From: Sesamum alatum
Taxonomy: Eukaryota; Streptophyta; Magnoliopsida; Lamiales; Pedaliaceae
Reading direction: 5' to 3'
Length of the DNA stretch: 64,000 nucleotides
Assembly (NCBI GenBank): GCA_034509735.1
Contig: JACGWO010000005.1
Coordinates: 15,241,264 to 15,305,263, forward strand
A model generated the notes under the pieces. It was not told the DNA's origin, searched no databases, and saw only the letters and a list, made by a program, of their open reading frames with translations. Positions 1 through 11,700 of the stretch are shown here, in pieces (position 1 is the stretch's first letter; every line of letters begins with the position of its first letter). A program made the position numbers and the translations under genes.

Positions 1-3000
1 AGCAAAGGGAAACGGAAGGCCCGTGGTTCTCAGCGGTCCAAGGCAAATGATATCTGCATGCATTGCCAAGGGAAAGGGCATTGGAAGAGGGAGTGCCCAC
101 AACTCCTCTCCAACCCAGGTGTGTTTGTGGTTGAAGTTAATATGATTACTAATTCTACTTCATGGGTATTGGATACCGGGTGTGATGCTCACATCTGCAA
201 TGATCTGCAGGCACTGAAAAGAAGCAGAAGGCTAACCAAGGATGAGATGATCCTGAGGCTAGCCGATGGCAAGGCCGTTGCTGCGGAGGCCGTAGGATCA
301 CTAGAGTTAGCCATTAGTAGTCATGTTAGGATTGTATTGAACGACTGTTTCTATGTACCTAGCATGATTAAAAACATTGTTTCCATCCCGGTCCTTGATA
401 AGGAGGGATATGAATTTACCATCAATAAAAACGGTTTTTTTCATTATCAAAGATGGTATTTCTCATCTGCTTGGTACATTGGTCAACAGTCTGTATATAC
501 TTCAACAGTCTAATTGGATTATGACTGCAGAACACAAACGAAAACGTGATGATCATAATAACGCACAGATATGGCATGCGAGGTTAGGTCATATCTCTAA
601 AGATAGGATAAGAAGGTTGGTGGACTCAAAGAGTCTACAATAGACGATTTGGACAACCTACCGACCTGCTAATCCTGTCTAAAGGGAAAGATGACCAAGA
701 AACCCTTTGTTGGACAAAGTACGCTAGCCAGTGGTCTGTTGGATTTGATCCATACAGATGTCTGTGGTCCACTAAATACTCAGGCTAGAGGTGGGTACTC
801 GTACTTCATAACCTTTACCGATGATCACTCACGGTATGGTTATGTTTACCTGATGAGGTACAAGTCTGAAGCCTTTGGAAGGTTTAAGGAATACAGACTT
901 GAAGTAGAGAACCAAACCGGTCGAAAGATCAAAGCCCTTCGGTCGGACCGAGGTGGAGAGTATTTGAGTGGTGAGTTTACTGATTATCTAAAAGAGAATG
1001 GGATTCTCTCTCAGTGGACCCCTCTTGGAACACCTCAGCTTAATGGTGTGTCTGAAAGGAGGAATCAGACCTTGTTGGACATGGTCCGATCCATGATGAG
1101 TTTTACCGAACTACCCCTTGCCTTCTGGGGATACGCTCTTGAGACGGCGGCCAAAGTTTTGAACTTGGCGCCATCTAAAAGGGTATCCCAGACGCCATAT
1201 GAGATATGGCATGGCAAGCCTGCCTCTTACAAATACTTGAAAGTGTGGGGTTGCCCCGCATATGTCAAGAGATTAGTGGGAGATAAACTAGACTCGAGGT
1301 CTAGTTTATGCAGGTTCATCGGCTATCCGAAAGAAACTGCGGGGTATTATTTCTATGATCCCTCCGAGCAAAAGGTTTTTGTCTTGCGAAACGCAGTGTT
1401 CTTGGAAAAAGGTTTTCCATTGGATAGTCGACGCGATGAGGTACTCCTTGAGGAATCAAGTGAGGTACCCCATGAGGCGGCAGTGACATCTGAGCCAGTG
1501 GTTCCCACTGATATTGTTCCAGTCCTCCATAGGTCGGCCAGAGTATCCCACGCACCTGATAGGTATAGATTTCTGGGCCTGACCGGTCAGTTGGATAATG
1601 ATCCAAAGACATACGGAGAAGCAATGTCGGACATCGATTCAGAAAAGTGGCTTGAGGCCATGAAATCCGAGATGGACTCGATGGATACAAACCAGGTTTG
1701 GACCCTAGTAGATCCACCCAAAGGGGTTAAACCCGTTTGGTGTAAATGGGTCTACAAATGTATGCTTGGAGCTGACGGGGAGGTTACAACCTTCAAAGCC
1801 AGGCTTGTGGCGAAAGGTTATACTCAACGACCCGGGGTCGATTTTGAGGAAACCTACTCGCCCGTAGCAATAGCCAAGTCCATTCGGATACTGCTTGCCA
1901 TAGCAGCATGGTATGACTATGAAATATGGCAAATGGACGTGAAAACGGCTTTCCTCAACGGTTTTGTAGAGGAAGAGATCTATATGGATCAGCCGGAAGG
2001 TTTCACAACTGTTGGAGAAGAGCAGAAGGTCCGTCGTCTCCAAAGGTCCATCTATGGCCTCAAACAAGCTTCCCGAAGCTAGAACATACGTTTTGATGAA
2101 GTCATACGGGGATATGATTTCACCAAGAACGAGTCCGATCCTTGTGTATACAAGAAGATCAGTGGGAGCTCAGTTGCGTTTCTGGTGCTTTACGTGGATG
2201 ACATCTTGCTCATTGGGAATGACGCTAAGATGTTGGGTACCACTAAAGCTTGGTTGTCAACGCAATTCTCCATGAAGGATATGGGCGACGCTACCTACAT
2301 CCTTGGCATCAAGATCTACAGGGATAGATCTAGAAGGATGTTAGGAATGGCCCAGTCCTCGTACATTGAGAAAGTCTTGAAGAGATTCAAGATGGAGAAC
2401 TCAAAATGAGGATTCCTTCCAATGAGGCATGGAATTAAGTTATCCAAGAAGCAGTCTCCTAAGACTGATGAGGAGCTTAAAAGGATGTTGGATATCCCCT
2501 ATGCTTCAGCCGTAGGCAGCATACAGTATGTTGTTCAATGCACTAGACCTGATGTGGCTTTCGCTTTGAGCGTAACAAGTCGATATCAATCGTGTGCCGG
2601 GGAGGCACACTGGAGTGCAGTCAAGACTATCCTGAAGTACCTAAAAAGGACTAAGGACATGTTCTTGATCTACGGCGGTGGAGCGTTGATACTGGAAGGC
2701 TATAGCGACACTAGCTTCCAGTCGGATGACGATGATGCCAAGTCTCAGTCTGGTTATGTGTTCAGACTTAATGGTGGCGTGGTTGCTTGGAAGAGTTCCA
2801 AGCAGGCTACCACGGCGGACTCCACCATACAGTTTTGAATACATAGCGGCTTTGGAAGCTGCTAAGGAGTGGTTTGGTTGATGAGCTACATCCAAGGGTT
2901 GGATGTAGTACCTAGCATTGCTAAGCCTGTAATTATCTTTTATGATAACAACGGGGCGATAGCGCTAGCAAAGGAACCGAGATCTCATCACGATCCAAGC

Positions 3001-3172
3001 ATATTCTTAGACGCTACCATCTGCTTAGAGAGATGGATAGCAGGAGTGACGTTCGGTTGGACCGAGTCAGCTCCGCAGAAAACATAGCAGATCCACTTGC
3101 TAACCCCATGTCGCAAGTTGCCCATACTCACCATCTGAATAAGAGGTTCGAGGCCAATGGGTGATTGGCTTT
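1..3172 (+). pseudogene. Ty1/copia gag-pol remnant (element 1), 5' part outside window
   Basis: This is the polyprotein of a copia LTR retrotransposon, entered near the end of gag. Visible in order: a CCHC zinc knuckle (C-x2-C with GKGHWKREC, about 55-100), the aspartic protease motif LDTG (about 172), the GAG-pre-integrase HARLGH segment (about 575), the integrase core with DRGGEY (about 945), reverse transcriptase with KARLVAKGYTQ (about 1795) and the YVDD catalytic box (about 2190), and an RNase H tail (to about 3050). It is broken by a frameshift near the T-run at about 435-445, a stop near 641, nonsense codons at 2080-2082 (expected Trp) and 2407-2409, and a frameshift near 2833. The RNase H end has also drifted, since the KHILRRYH motif seen in element 2 is no longer readable. 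The protein domains are seen directly; the lineage within copia is not assigned. It is not capable of autonomous movement. Confidence 0.93.
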
Positions 3173-3175
3173 AGG

Positions 3176-3188
3176 TCAAGTGGGAGAT
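3176..3188 (+). promoter_or_regulatory. Polypurine tract of copia element 1
   Basis: The purine-rich AAGTGGGAGAT lies directly before the TGTTAGAA start of the LTR. The same tract precedes the LTR of element 2. This is the expected plus-strand primer site of an LTR retrotransposon. Confidence 0.8.
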
Positions 3189-5410
3189 TGTTAGAAAAGG
3201 TGACCAGAAAGCCAATAGGTTTGGCGATTTGTAACCTATCTGACAACTTGATGTAAATGTAATATTATTATGTGATGAATAAGATGAGTGTTCGTCACCA
3301 ATGGTACCTTCTTTGTTGCGCTCATCTTACATTTGTTAAAACGGTGTTTAACTTATATCGCAACAAAGCCCACAGACCATGGATAACAACTCATGCAGTT
3401 GGGCCACGCATTGGATGGTGGTCATGAAACCAACTGATTAAGAGTTGGGTCTGAAATATTCCAAGTCGAGGACCTCGAGACAGGGCTTCGAGAGTCCTAT
3501 TGAGACTTGCGTCAAGAGTCGTGTTTATTGGATGAGTGTCATGTTTCATCGGCGACAGGCGTGGGACGCCTACACGATCTTGATGGTTTGGTCGACTGGG
3601 GTCGAGCCGACTGGACTGACTAGCGGGGATCATCATATGGAAGCCTTGGAGGCTTGGTCGGTATGATTGGTTTTCCCCGGTTCCGATAGTACGGGAGTAA
3701 TCCTCAGACTTGAGGGATCATGGCAGTCGCGTGCACAGGACGGTTGTATCTTGGATCTGGCGAGAGGTAATCATTCTGTAAGATGATTATCATAAGCCTT
3801 GTCCAGTACAGTCAGAATGTGTAGCGAGGACGGTGGATTCCAAGAAGAGGATCCGTCCCCTGTCAGTATGTGACAGAGCTCCTATGCACTCGGAGACACG
3901 TTCATGCTGTTTGAAGCTGTGGCCACAGTGGTTGGTCGAACAGGAAATGGTTTCTTGTGTCGACGCAATGAAGCATACGTAGTCTCGAGTATTAAGCATA
4001 GATACCTAGTCAAGGATGGGAATCGACGCCCAATTCCATACCCTAGACTAAGGCCGGGAGACGGTAGACGGAATGATCGCACCCGTACGGAATCGGCGCC
4101 TAAATTTTCACGCCAATTCACCTAGTCTCTAGTGCCATGGACCGTTGCTAGACGGCCACCCATGGTAACGGGCCCTTGTGGGACACGGGCCCAAGTCTAG
4201 CTGAGGGTGAACCTAAAGGGTCACACACAAATCACCGAGGAGGTTGAGAGATCGACTTGGAGTCAATCTCGAAGGATAAAATAAGTAATTGGATTACTTA
4301 AGGGAAAGTCCATTGGATGGACGGGCCGATATTGTATCGGGCTTTCATTTAATCGGTAAATTGGATTTTCGATTAAATATGAAAAGATGAGATGTTGAGA
4401 CGTTGGATCTTTTAATTGGATTAAAAGATCAACGGGAATAATTTAAGTGGACATTAAATTGGATTTAATATTGGGTTCGTCGCAATTGGATTACGATAAA
4501 ACCCGGTCCGTTAAATTATACCCGAGAGGAGAAATAATTCCTAATTTGGAATGGGAAGAAGTTGGACTTCTTTCCTTAATCAAACATGGCCGACACGCTC
4601 CCTTGTAGGAAGCAAAATCAGCCATGTTTCATGCTAGGTGGTATGTTGACTTACCTCTTTTGGAAAGAGACAAATCAACTCCAATCAAGCTCTTTCCTTT
4701 TGGTATGATTTGATCATACCATAAATTTTGGTAGGCTTGATTGAAGAATTGATGGTGATTGATTGGAATGAATCTAGACATCCTTGGATGAACCTAGACA
4801 CATTCCAATAATTACATTAATTATGTATATATATTAGAATATACAACACCAAGCATAAGTGATTCATTATTCATCTTTTTCTAGGAAAAAGAGAAGACAA
4901 AAATCCTCTCCTCTCTCTCAATTTTCGTGCTCTCTCCCTCTCTTACACTTGTGTTCTTCACTTGATTTTGAATCAAGAAGAAGAACAAAGTAGGTTTAAG
5001 AGAACACTAATTCATAGTGTTCTTCTCTTAAACCGATTCCTTCTAAACCCGTTCTTTTCTAGCAAGAAGAACGTGAGTTTCTTCCGGTGTGGTGTGGATC
5101 ACCTTTGGAGAATCCATACGTTTGGATTTCGTAAGCATTCCGGAGAAGGAACAATGCAAGTAGCCGGGAGCATACGCTAAACAATCAAAGGTAACGGTTT
5201 ATTACGCTTTGATTGATTTCATTTATAGATCTATGCCCTATGTGCTTAAATATATGTTTTAATATTTACACATCCTACATCGAACGCCCTATTGAGCACC
5301 CAACGGTACACCCCTTGGGATTCGCGTATTTTGAATTTGATTTAAATTTATGCACTTTCCACGCTTTCTCGCTTCCGCTCGCGCTCCCGGGCGGATCCGC
5401 TTGTCCTTCA
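3189..5410 (+). repeat. Copia LTR (3' LTR of element 1, adjoining element 2)
   Basis: The LTR begins TGTTAGAAAAGGTGACC after the polypurine tract and ends GTCCTTCA before the leader of element 2, giving about 2.2 kb with TG...CA ends. It carries blocks shared with every other LTR of this family in the window: AACAAAGCCCAC near the start, CACCTAGTCTCTAGTGCCATG in the middle, and CGCTTCCGC followed by CCCGGG near the end. It is clearly divergent from the LTR at 8784-12732, so the two are not a freshly copied pair. A TATA-like run near 4825 may be the LTR promoter. It contains no gene. Confidence 0.85.
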
Positions 5411-5649
5411 ATACCTCCCACAGGATCTTTTCCATGTGAATCGTAAAAGCGGGGTATGGGAAAAATCGCTGTGGATCCCAAGCCCACTAGGAAAGGATTT
5501 CCCGAAAATGACGTTTGAGAGTACCGTGTTTTCGTATAAATAGTGGGAGGATTAAATGACTAAAGTTCATGCATTTAATTATTTTATCAAACCACCGTCT
5601 TTTATTTTTCTGCTGATTGCACGCTGTTTTCTAAAATGTAGATTTTAAA
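5411..5649 (+). other. Copia element 2 untranslated leader
   Basis: This noncoding leader lies between the LTR end and the gag start codon. It contains CCTCCCACAGG and then GTGAATCGTAAAAGCGGGGT. The same leader recurs in reverse at about 35030-35282, which confirms it as a conserved part of the family. No canonical initiator-tRNA-Met primer binding site (TGGTATCAGAGC) follows the LTR. Confidence 0.7.
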
Positions 5650-8600
5650 ATGTCTAAGAACCCACTTTCCACCATTCTTGAGACAAACAAATTCAATGGA
5701 ACAAATTACAACGACTGGTTGTGCAATCTCAGGATAGTCCTAGATTACAAGAACCAAGGCTACGTCATGAACGAGCCTCTCCCTAGGACCTTGCCGGAAG
5801 AATCCACGCCAGAAGAACGTGAGACGTTCGAGACTTGGCACAAGGATAACCGGAAGGTCCATAGCGTCATACTTGCTTCGATGACCAATGAGATTCAGAA
5901 GCAATATGAAAGGCTAGACGATGTCCCTTCGATTATGGCTCGCCTTAAAGATTGCTATGCAGTCCCGGACCGACATACTTGGTATGTCGCGACGAAGGCG
6001 TTCTTTGGAACTAAATTGACAGAAGGATCCTCTGTACAAGAGCACGGGGTTAAAATGCTTACCCTGGTGGAAAAGCTCGAGGACCTAAAGGCAGGTCTCG
6101 ATAATGAAACATATATAGATGTGATCCTTCAGTCACTCCCACCCTCCTTTGATCAATTTATCGTCAACTACAACATGAACGCACTTGAGAAGGGCATTCA
6201 TGAGTTGATCAATATGTTGGTGCAATATGAGGCAACAACTAAGAAGCCCACGCCTTCTGTATTGTTTGGAGGTGCTTCAACTTCCAATACGAAAGGCAAA
6301 GGTGCCGGACGTTGGAAGAAGAAGAAAGGGAAGGGAAAGGCCGTCAAAGCAGCTACGAACACTAAGAGTGTTCCCATTGCCAAAGAGGGGAAAGGCAAAG
6401 GAAAAGGAAAGGGTGTCCCCAAGCAACAGTCGAAGGCATATGACATATGTATCAACTGCCGTGAGAAAGGGCATTGGAAGAGAGAGTGCCCCAAACTCTT
6501 CTCGAACCAAGGTATTTATGTGATTGAGGTTAATATGGTCACTAATTCTGCCTCTTGGGTATTAGATACCGACTGTGGAGCTCACATTTGCAATAACTTG
6601 CAGGTGTTGAAAAGAAGCAGAAAAACTGGGTAGCGGGGACATGATCCTGAAGCTTGGGAATGGCAAGGCCATCTCGGCAGAAGCAGTAGGATCCGCCACT
6701 CTAGTGATTAGTGATAATATTAGCATAGATTTAGAGAAAGTTTATTTTGCACCTAGTATGATTAAAAACATCATCTCCATTCCATTGTTGGACAATAGTG
6801 GTTATGAGTTTAGAATCAATAAAAATTGCTTTTATTTGATGAGGTGTGGAATTGCTCATCTACTTGGTACATTGCATAACGGGCTCTATATCTTGCAACA
6901 AATGAATTTCGTTCTCAACACTCAACACAAACGAAAATTAGATAATAACGGGAACGCACGTCTGTGGCACGCTAGGCTAGGTCACATATCCCAAGACAGG
7001 ATGAAGAGGTTGGTAGACTCAAAGAACCTAGAGGTCGGGGACTTGAGCGATCTACCAACTTGTGAATCCTGTCTAAGAGGGAAAATGACCAAGAAGCCCT
7101 TTGTAGGACAAAGTAGGCTTGCCACAGGTCTGTTGGACTTGGTCCATACAGACGTATGTGGACCACTAAGGACACAGGCCCGAGGTGGGTTCTCCTACTT
7201 CATAACCTTTACCGATGATCATTCACGGTATGGTTATGTTTACCTGATGAGGTACAAGTCTGAAGCTCTTGAGAGGTTTAAAGAATTCAGACTTGAAGTA
7301 GAGAACCAGACCAACTGCAAAATTAAAATCCTACGGTCAGACCGAGGCGGTGAATACCTTAGTACGGAGTTCCTAGATTATCTAAAAGAACATGGTATAA
7401 TATCAAAATGGACACCTCCAGGAACACCACAATTAAATGGTGTCTCTGAAAGGAGGAATCGAACCCTGTTGGACATGGTTCGGTCTATGATGAGTTTTAC
7501 CAAATTGCCCTTATCCTTTTGGGGCTATGCACTAGAAACGGCAGCCAAATTGTTGAATTTAGCGCCTACTAGTACATTGACCCAAACGCCATATGAGATA
7601 TGGCACGGCAAGCCTGCGTCCTACAACTACTTGAAAGTGTGGGGTAGCCCCGCATACGTCAAGAGGTTAGTGGGAGATAAGCTAGAATCCAGGTCTAGCT
7701 TATGCAGGTTCGTTGGATACCCTAAGGAAACTGTGGGTTATTACTTTTATGACTCCTTGGAATAAAAGGTGTTTGTTTCAAGAAATGCAGTATTCTTGGA
7801 GCAAGGCTTCCCGGAGGATATCCAACCTGATGAGCTGATCCTTGAGGAATCAAGTGATGGAATCCAGCCATCAGACACAGCCGCGGAACCCTCACTTAGA
7901 GGATTCAGGATAGACAGCCGAAGGGCTGACCAACCTCGAGAGGTCCAACATGCTAGGCATGAAGGACAGCCAGCCCCGGTTCCTGAACCACCGGCTCCGA
8001 TACATTCAGCGCCTACAGTCACCACTGACGTTCCCGTTCTCCATAGGTCCACTAGAGAGTCCAGACCTCCAGTGAGATATGGCTTTCTAGGAGCGATCGA
8101 TCTTTTGGATAATGATCCTAAGACATATGGAGAAGCGATGTCTGACATCGACTCCGGAAAATGGCTTGAGGCCATGAAAGCCGAAATGGACTCCATGAAC
8201 GAGAACCAAGTCTGGAGTCTTGTAGATCCACCGAAAGGTGTTAAGCCAGTGGGCTGTAAATGGGTCTACAAGCGCAAACTTGGCGTTGATGGAGAAGTCA
8301 CAACCTTTAAGGCTAGGCTTGTAGCTAAGGGATACACTCAACGACCCGGGGTCGATTTTGAGGATACCTACTCGCCAATAGCCATGGCTAAGTCCATTCG
8401 GATTCTGCTCGCCATAGCAGCATGGTATGACTATGAGATATGGCAGATGGACGTGAAAGCGGTTTGGATAAGAAACTACATCCAAGAGTTGGGTGTGATG
8501 CCTAGCATCGCCGAGCCTATTGTCATCTTCTGTGATAAAAACGGTGCAATAGCGCAAGCAAAGGAACCGAGATCTCATCACCGTTCCAAACACATTCTTA

Positions 8601-8767
8601 GACGCTACCATCTTCTTAGAGAAATGGTAGGAAGAGGTGACGTCTGGATGGACCGAGTCAACTCAGCAGACAACACAGCAGACCCGCTGACAAAGCCTAT
8701 GTCGCAGAGCGCTCATATGCAACATCTTGAGAAGATGGGGATTAGACATATGGGCAATTGGCTTTAA
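5650..8767 (+). pseudogene. Ty1/copia gag-pol (element 2), internally deleted
   Basis: The reading frame opens with an intact gag (start MSKNPLSTILETN, UBN2-like gag with Lys/Gly-rich tail), then a CCHC knuckle with GHWKRECP, protease, HARLGH GAG-pre-integrase, and an integrase core with HTDVCG and DRGGEY. Several lesions are seen. The protease active site reads LDTD instead of LDTG. There is a frameshift at about 6620-6640. A Gln codon has become TAA at 7763-7765. An in-frame deletion at about 8460 joins the RT N-terminus (ending WQMDVK) directly to RNase H, removing about 0.9 kb that includes the YVDD box still present in element 1. RNase H is better kept here (HILRRYHLL), and the product ends GNWL before a polypurine tract. 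It is closely related to element 1 in protein sequence. It is non-autonomous. Confidence 0.93.
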
Positions 8768-8771
8768 AGGT

Positions 8772-8783
8772 CAAGTGGGAGAT
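8772..8783 (+). promoter_or_regulatory. Polypurine tract of copia element 2
   Basis: CAAGTGGGAGAT lies immediately before the TGTTAGAATAGG LTR start, five bases after the pol stop codon. It matches the tract of element 1. Confidence 0.8.
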
Positions 8784-11700
8784 TGTTAGAATAGGTGACC
8801 ATGTAAGCCAATTTTGGCAGGAATATGTAACCTATGTCTAGACAATTTTAGGTATTTGATAAAACATATATGAATAAAGAAGTGAAAAGTTCATATGGCA
8901 ATACTTTGTTTACGTTCACTTATATCTGCTTTTACATATCTGTTCACTACGCAAACAAAGCCCACGGACTGAGAATCGATTTCGGGGATTGGGACTACGC
9001 TTGGAGGTAGGTCCATGAAATCAGTCTTACCGAATAGTCCGAAAATCTCCGAGTCAAGGAATCTCAAAAATGGGTACCGGGATTCCCTTTGAGACTTGCA
9101 CTAAGCATCTGCTGTCGTATTTCATCGACGGGTGACGAAGGTCGTCTAAGCAGTGTTAGTGGGTCAGCATGCTAGGAAGCAGCTGACTGAGGTGACTCGT
9201 GGGAACCGTCTTACGGAGGACCTTGAGTATGGTCTGCAAGGTGTGACGTATTCCCGGCTCAAACGGTACAGGTCAAGTCCTTTGACTTGAGGAACTGCTG
9301 AGTTTACCTGTGCATCAGGTCTGTATCTTAGATATGGTGAGAGATTGCCAAAATACTCTTGAGTAGTCATAAGCCATGTCTAGTGCAGCTCGGGTGTACA
9401 GAGTGACAGTAGTTTCCAAGAAAGGATCTGTCTCCTGTCAAAAGGTATTGACAGTTGAGTCTCATGTATGCTCTGTGTCTTGTCCCTGAAATCTGTGGCC
9501 ACAGTAACTGAACAGAAGGGAAGGTTTCCCTTGCGGCGTTTACTAAGGACAGACCGACACTTAGGTCCAAAATGGGTACCTGCATTTTGAAAGAAATTGT
9601 GGATCGTCCCGGGAAAAGCGCGAATGCGGAAGCGCGGTATAATTAAAATTAAAACGGAATTTAAACATGCTTTTAAATTAAAACACGTTTCAAAGGGTGT
9701 GCCTTTGAAATTTCCCGGGCGTTCGGTGTATCTCATGAACAAATAACACAAAATAAATCATGGAGACCATAGGGTTGGAAATTAAAGAGAGGACGAAAAA
9801 TTAAAACGAGACCTACCCGTTGTCGTTTTCGTCTTCAACGGCTACAAGCGTTGTTCCCCGTTTTGCACCAAGATCTCGTCTTTGAGACCCTCTAAATCGT
9901 GACACACGATCCACCCACGTATCTTGCACGTCGTGCTAGCAACGAACAAGTTTATGTTTTTGGAGTGGATGAATCAATAACACATTATTGATTAATGGTA
10001 TTGATTCATCAAGTTCTTAATGTTCCAAGAACAAAAAGAACCAAGAAAATATTTCTTGGAGAGGGAGAGAGAATCGGACGAGAGAGAGGGAGAGAGAATC
10101 CGTGTGTGTGTGTTGTAGTGTGTGTGTTGGAGTTTCATCATCCTTCAACTTGTAGGATGCTAGGGGTTTATATAGAAGAGGAGTCTAATCCTCTTTAAAC
10201 TCCTCTTTCAAGAACTCTATTTTGACTAGGATTTTGACCTAGTCAAAGTCCTAGTCAAAGTAGTGTTTTGACCTAGTCAAAACAATCCTAGCCATCCATC
10301 TCTCCCATTCATCTCACCGTTGATTTAATTTAATTTAATGGAATATTTAAAAACCTATTTAAATATTTCCAAGAGGCTAAAATAAATATAAATATTATTT
10401 AAGCACATTAAATAAATCCCTTTGATAAATCTAATTTATCAATTTAATTCCTTATATCTAATAGAAGGAATTATTTCTCCAAGAAAAAAATAAAGGACCC
10501 GATTAAATCCAATTTAATCATTCCTTCACTCCAATATTTAATTCCTAATTAAATATCTAAATGTGTGTGGATAGTGTGTGACTCTTTAGGTTCACCTTTC
10601 AGCTAGACTTGATCGGATTCCTAGAATCCTTCCGTTACCATGGGTGGCCATCTAGCAACGGTCCATGGCACTAGAGACTAGGTGAAATATTCAGGGATGA
10701 ACATTTAGGCTCTAACAGTACACTTGTCCTTCTGTCTTCGGTCTCATCACTTAGAGTCTAGGGCACGGATAATGCAGGTACCCATTTTGGACCTAAGTGT
10801 CGGTCTGTCCTCACTAAACGCCGCAAGGGAATCCTTCCCTTCTGTTCAGTTACTGTGGCCACAGATTTTAGGGACAAGACACAGAGCATACATGAGACTC
10901 AACTGTCAATACCTATTGGCAGGAGACAGATCCTTTCTTGGAAACTACTGTCACTTTGTACACCAGAACTGTACTAGACATGGCTTATGACTACCAAAGA
11001 GAATTCTGGCAATCTCTCACCATATCTAAGATACAGCCCTAACGTACAGGTAAACTGAGCAATTCCTCAAGTCAAAGGACTTGGCCTGTACCGTTGGAAC
11101 CGGGAATACACGTCATACCTTGCTGACCATACTCAAGGTCCTCCGTAAGACGGTTCCCGCGAGTCACCTCAGTCAGTTGCGTCCTAGCATGCTAACCTAC
11201 TAACACTGCTTAGACGACCCTCGTCACCCGTCGATGAAACACGACAGCAAGTGCTTAGTGCAAGTCTCAAATGGAATCCCGGTACCCATTTTCGGGATTC
11301 CTTGACTTGGAGATTTCCGGACTGATTCGGGAAGACTGATTCCATGGACCTACCTCCAAGCGTAGTCCCAGTCCCCGAAGTTTATTCTCAGTCCGTGGGC
11401 TTTGTTTGCGTAGTGAACAGATATGGAAAACAAATATAAGTGAACACAAACAAAGTGATGCCAAATGAAATTCACTTCTTTATTCATTAATGATTTATCA
11501 AACACCTGAAATTGTCTAGACATAGGTTACATATTCCTGCCAAAATTGGCTTACATGGTCACCTATTCTAACATATTTTTCCGTGCCCTAGACTCTAAGT
11601 GTTGAGACCGAAGGCAGAAGGACAAATGTACTGTTAGAGCCTAAATGTTCATCCCCAATTATTTCACCTAGTCTCTAGTGCCATGCACCGTTGCTAGATG

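Noticed and set aside
1316..2067. Minus-strand ORFs of 120-133 codons
   Set aside because: They are shadows of the copia integrase and RT frames on the plus strand, with no domain of their own.
9367..10990. Two similar ORFs (about 72 and 88 codons) on opposite strands that look like a duplicated gene
   Set aside because: They are the same LTR sequence in two orientations (host LTR and inverted solo LTR); no other evidence of coding.
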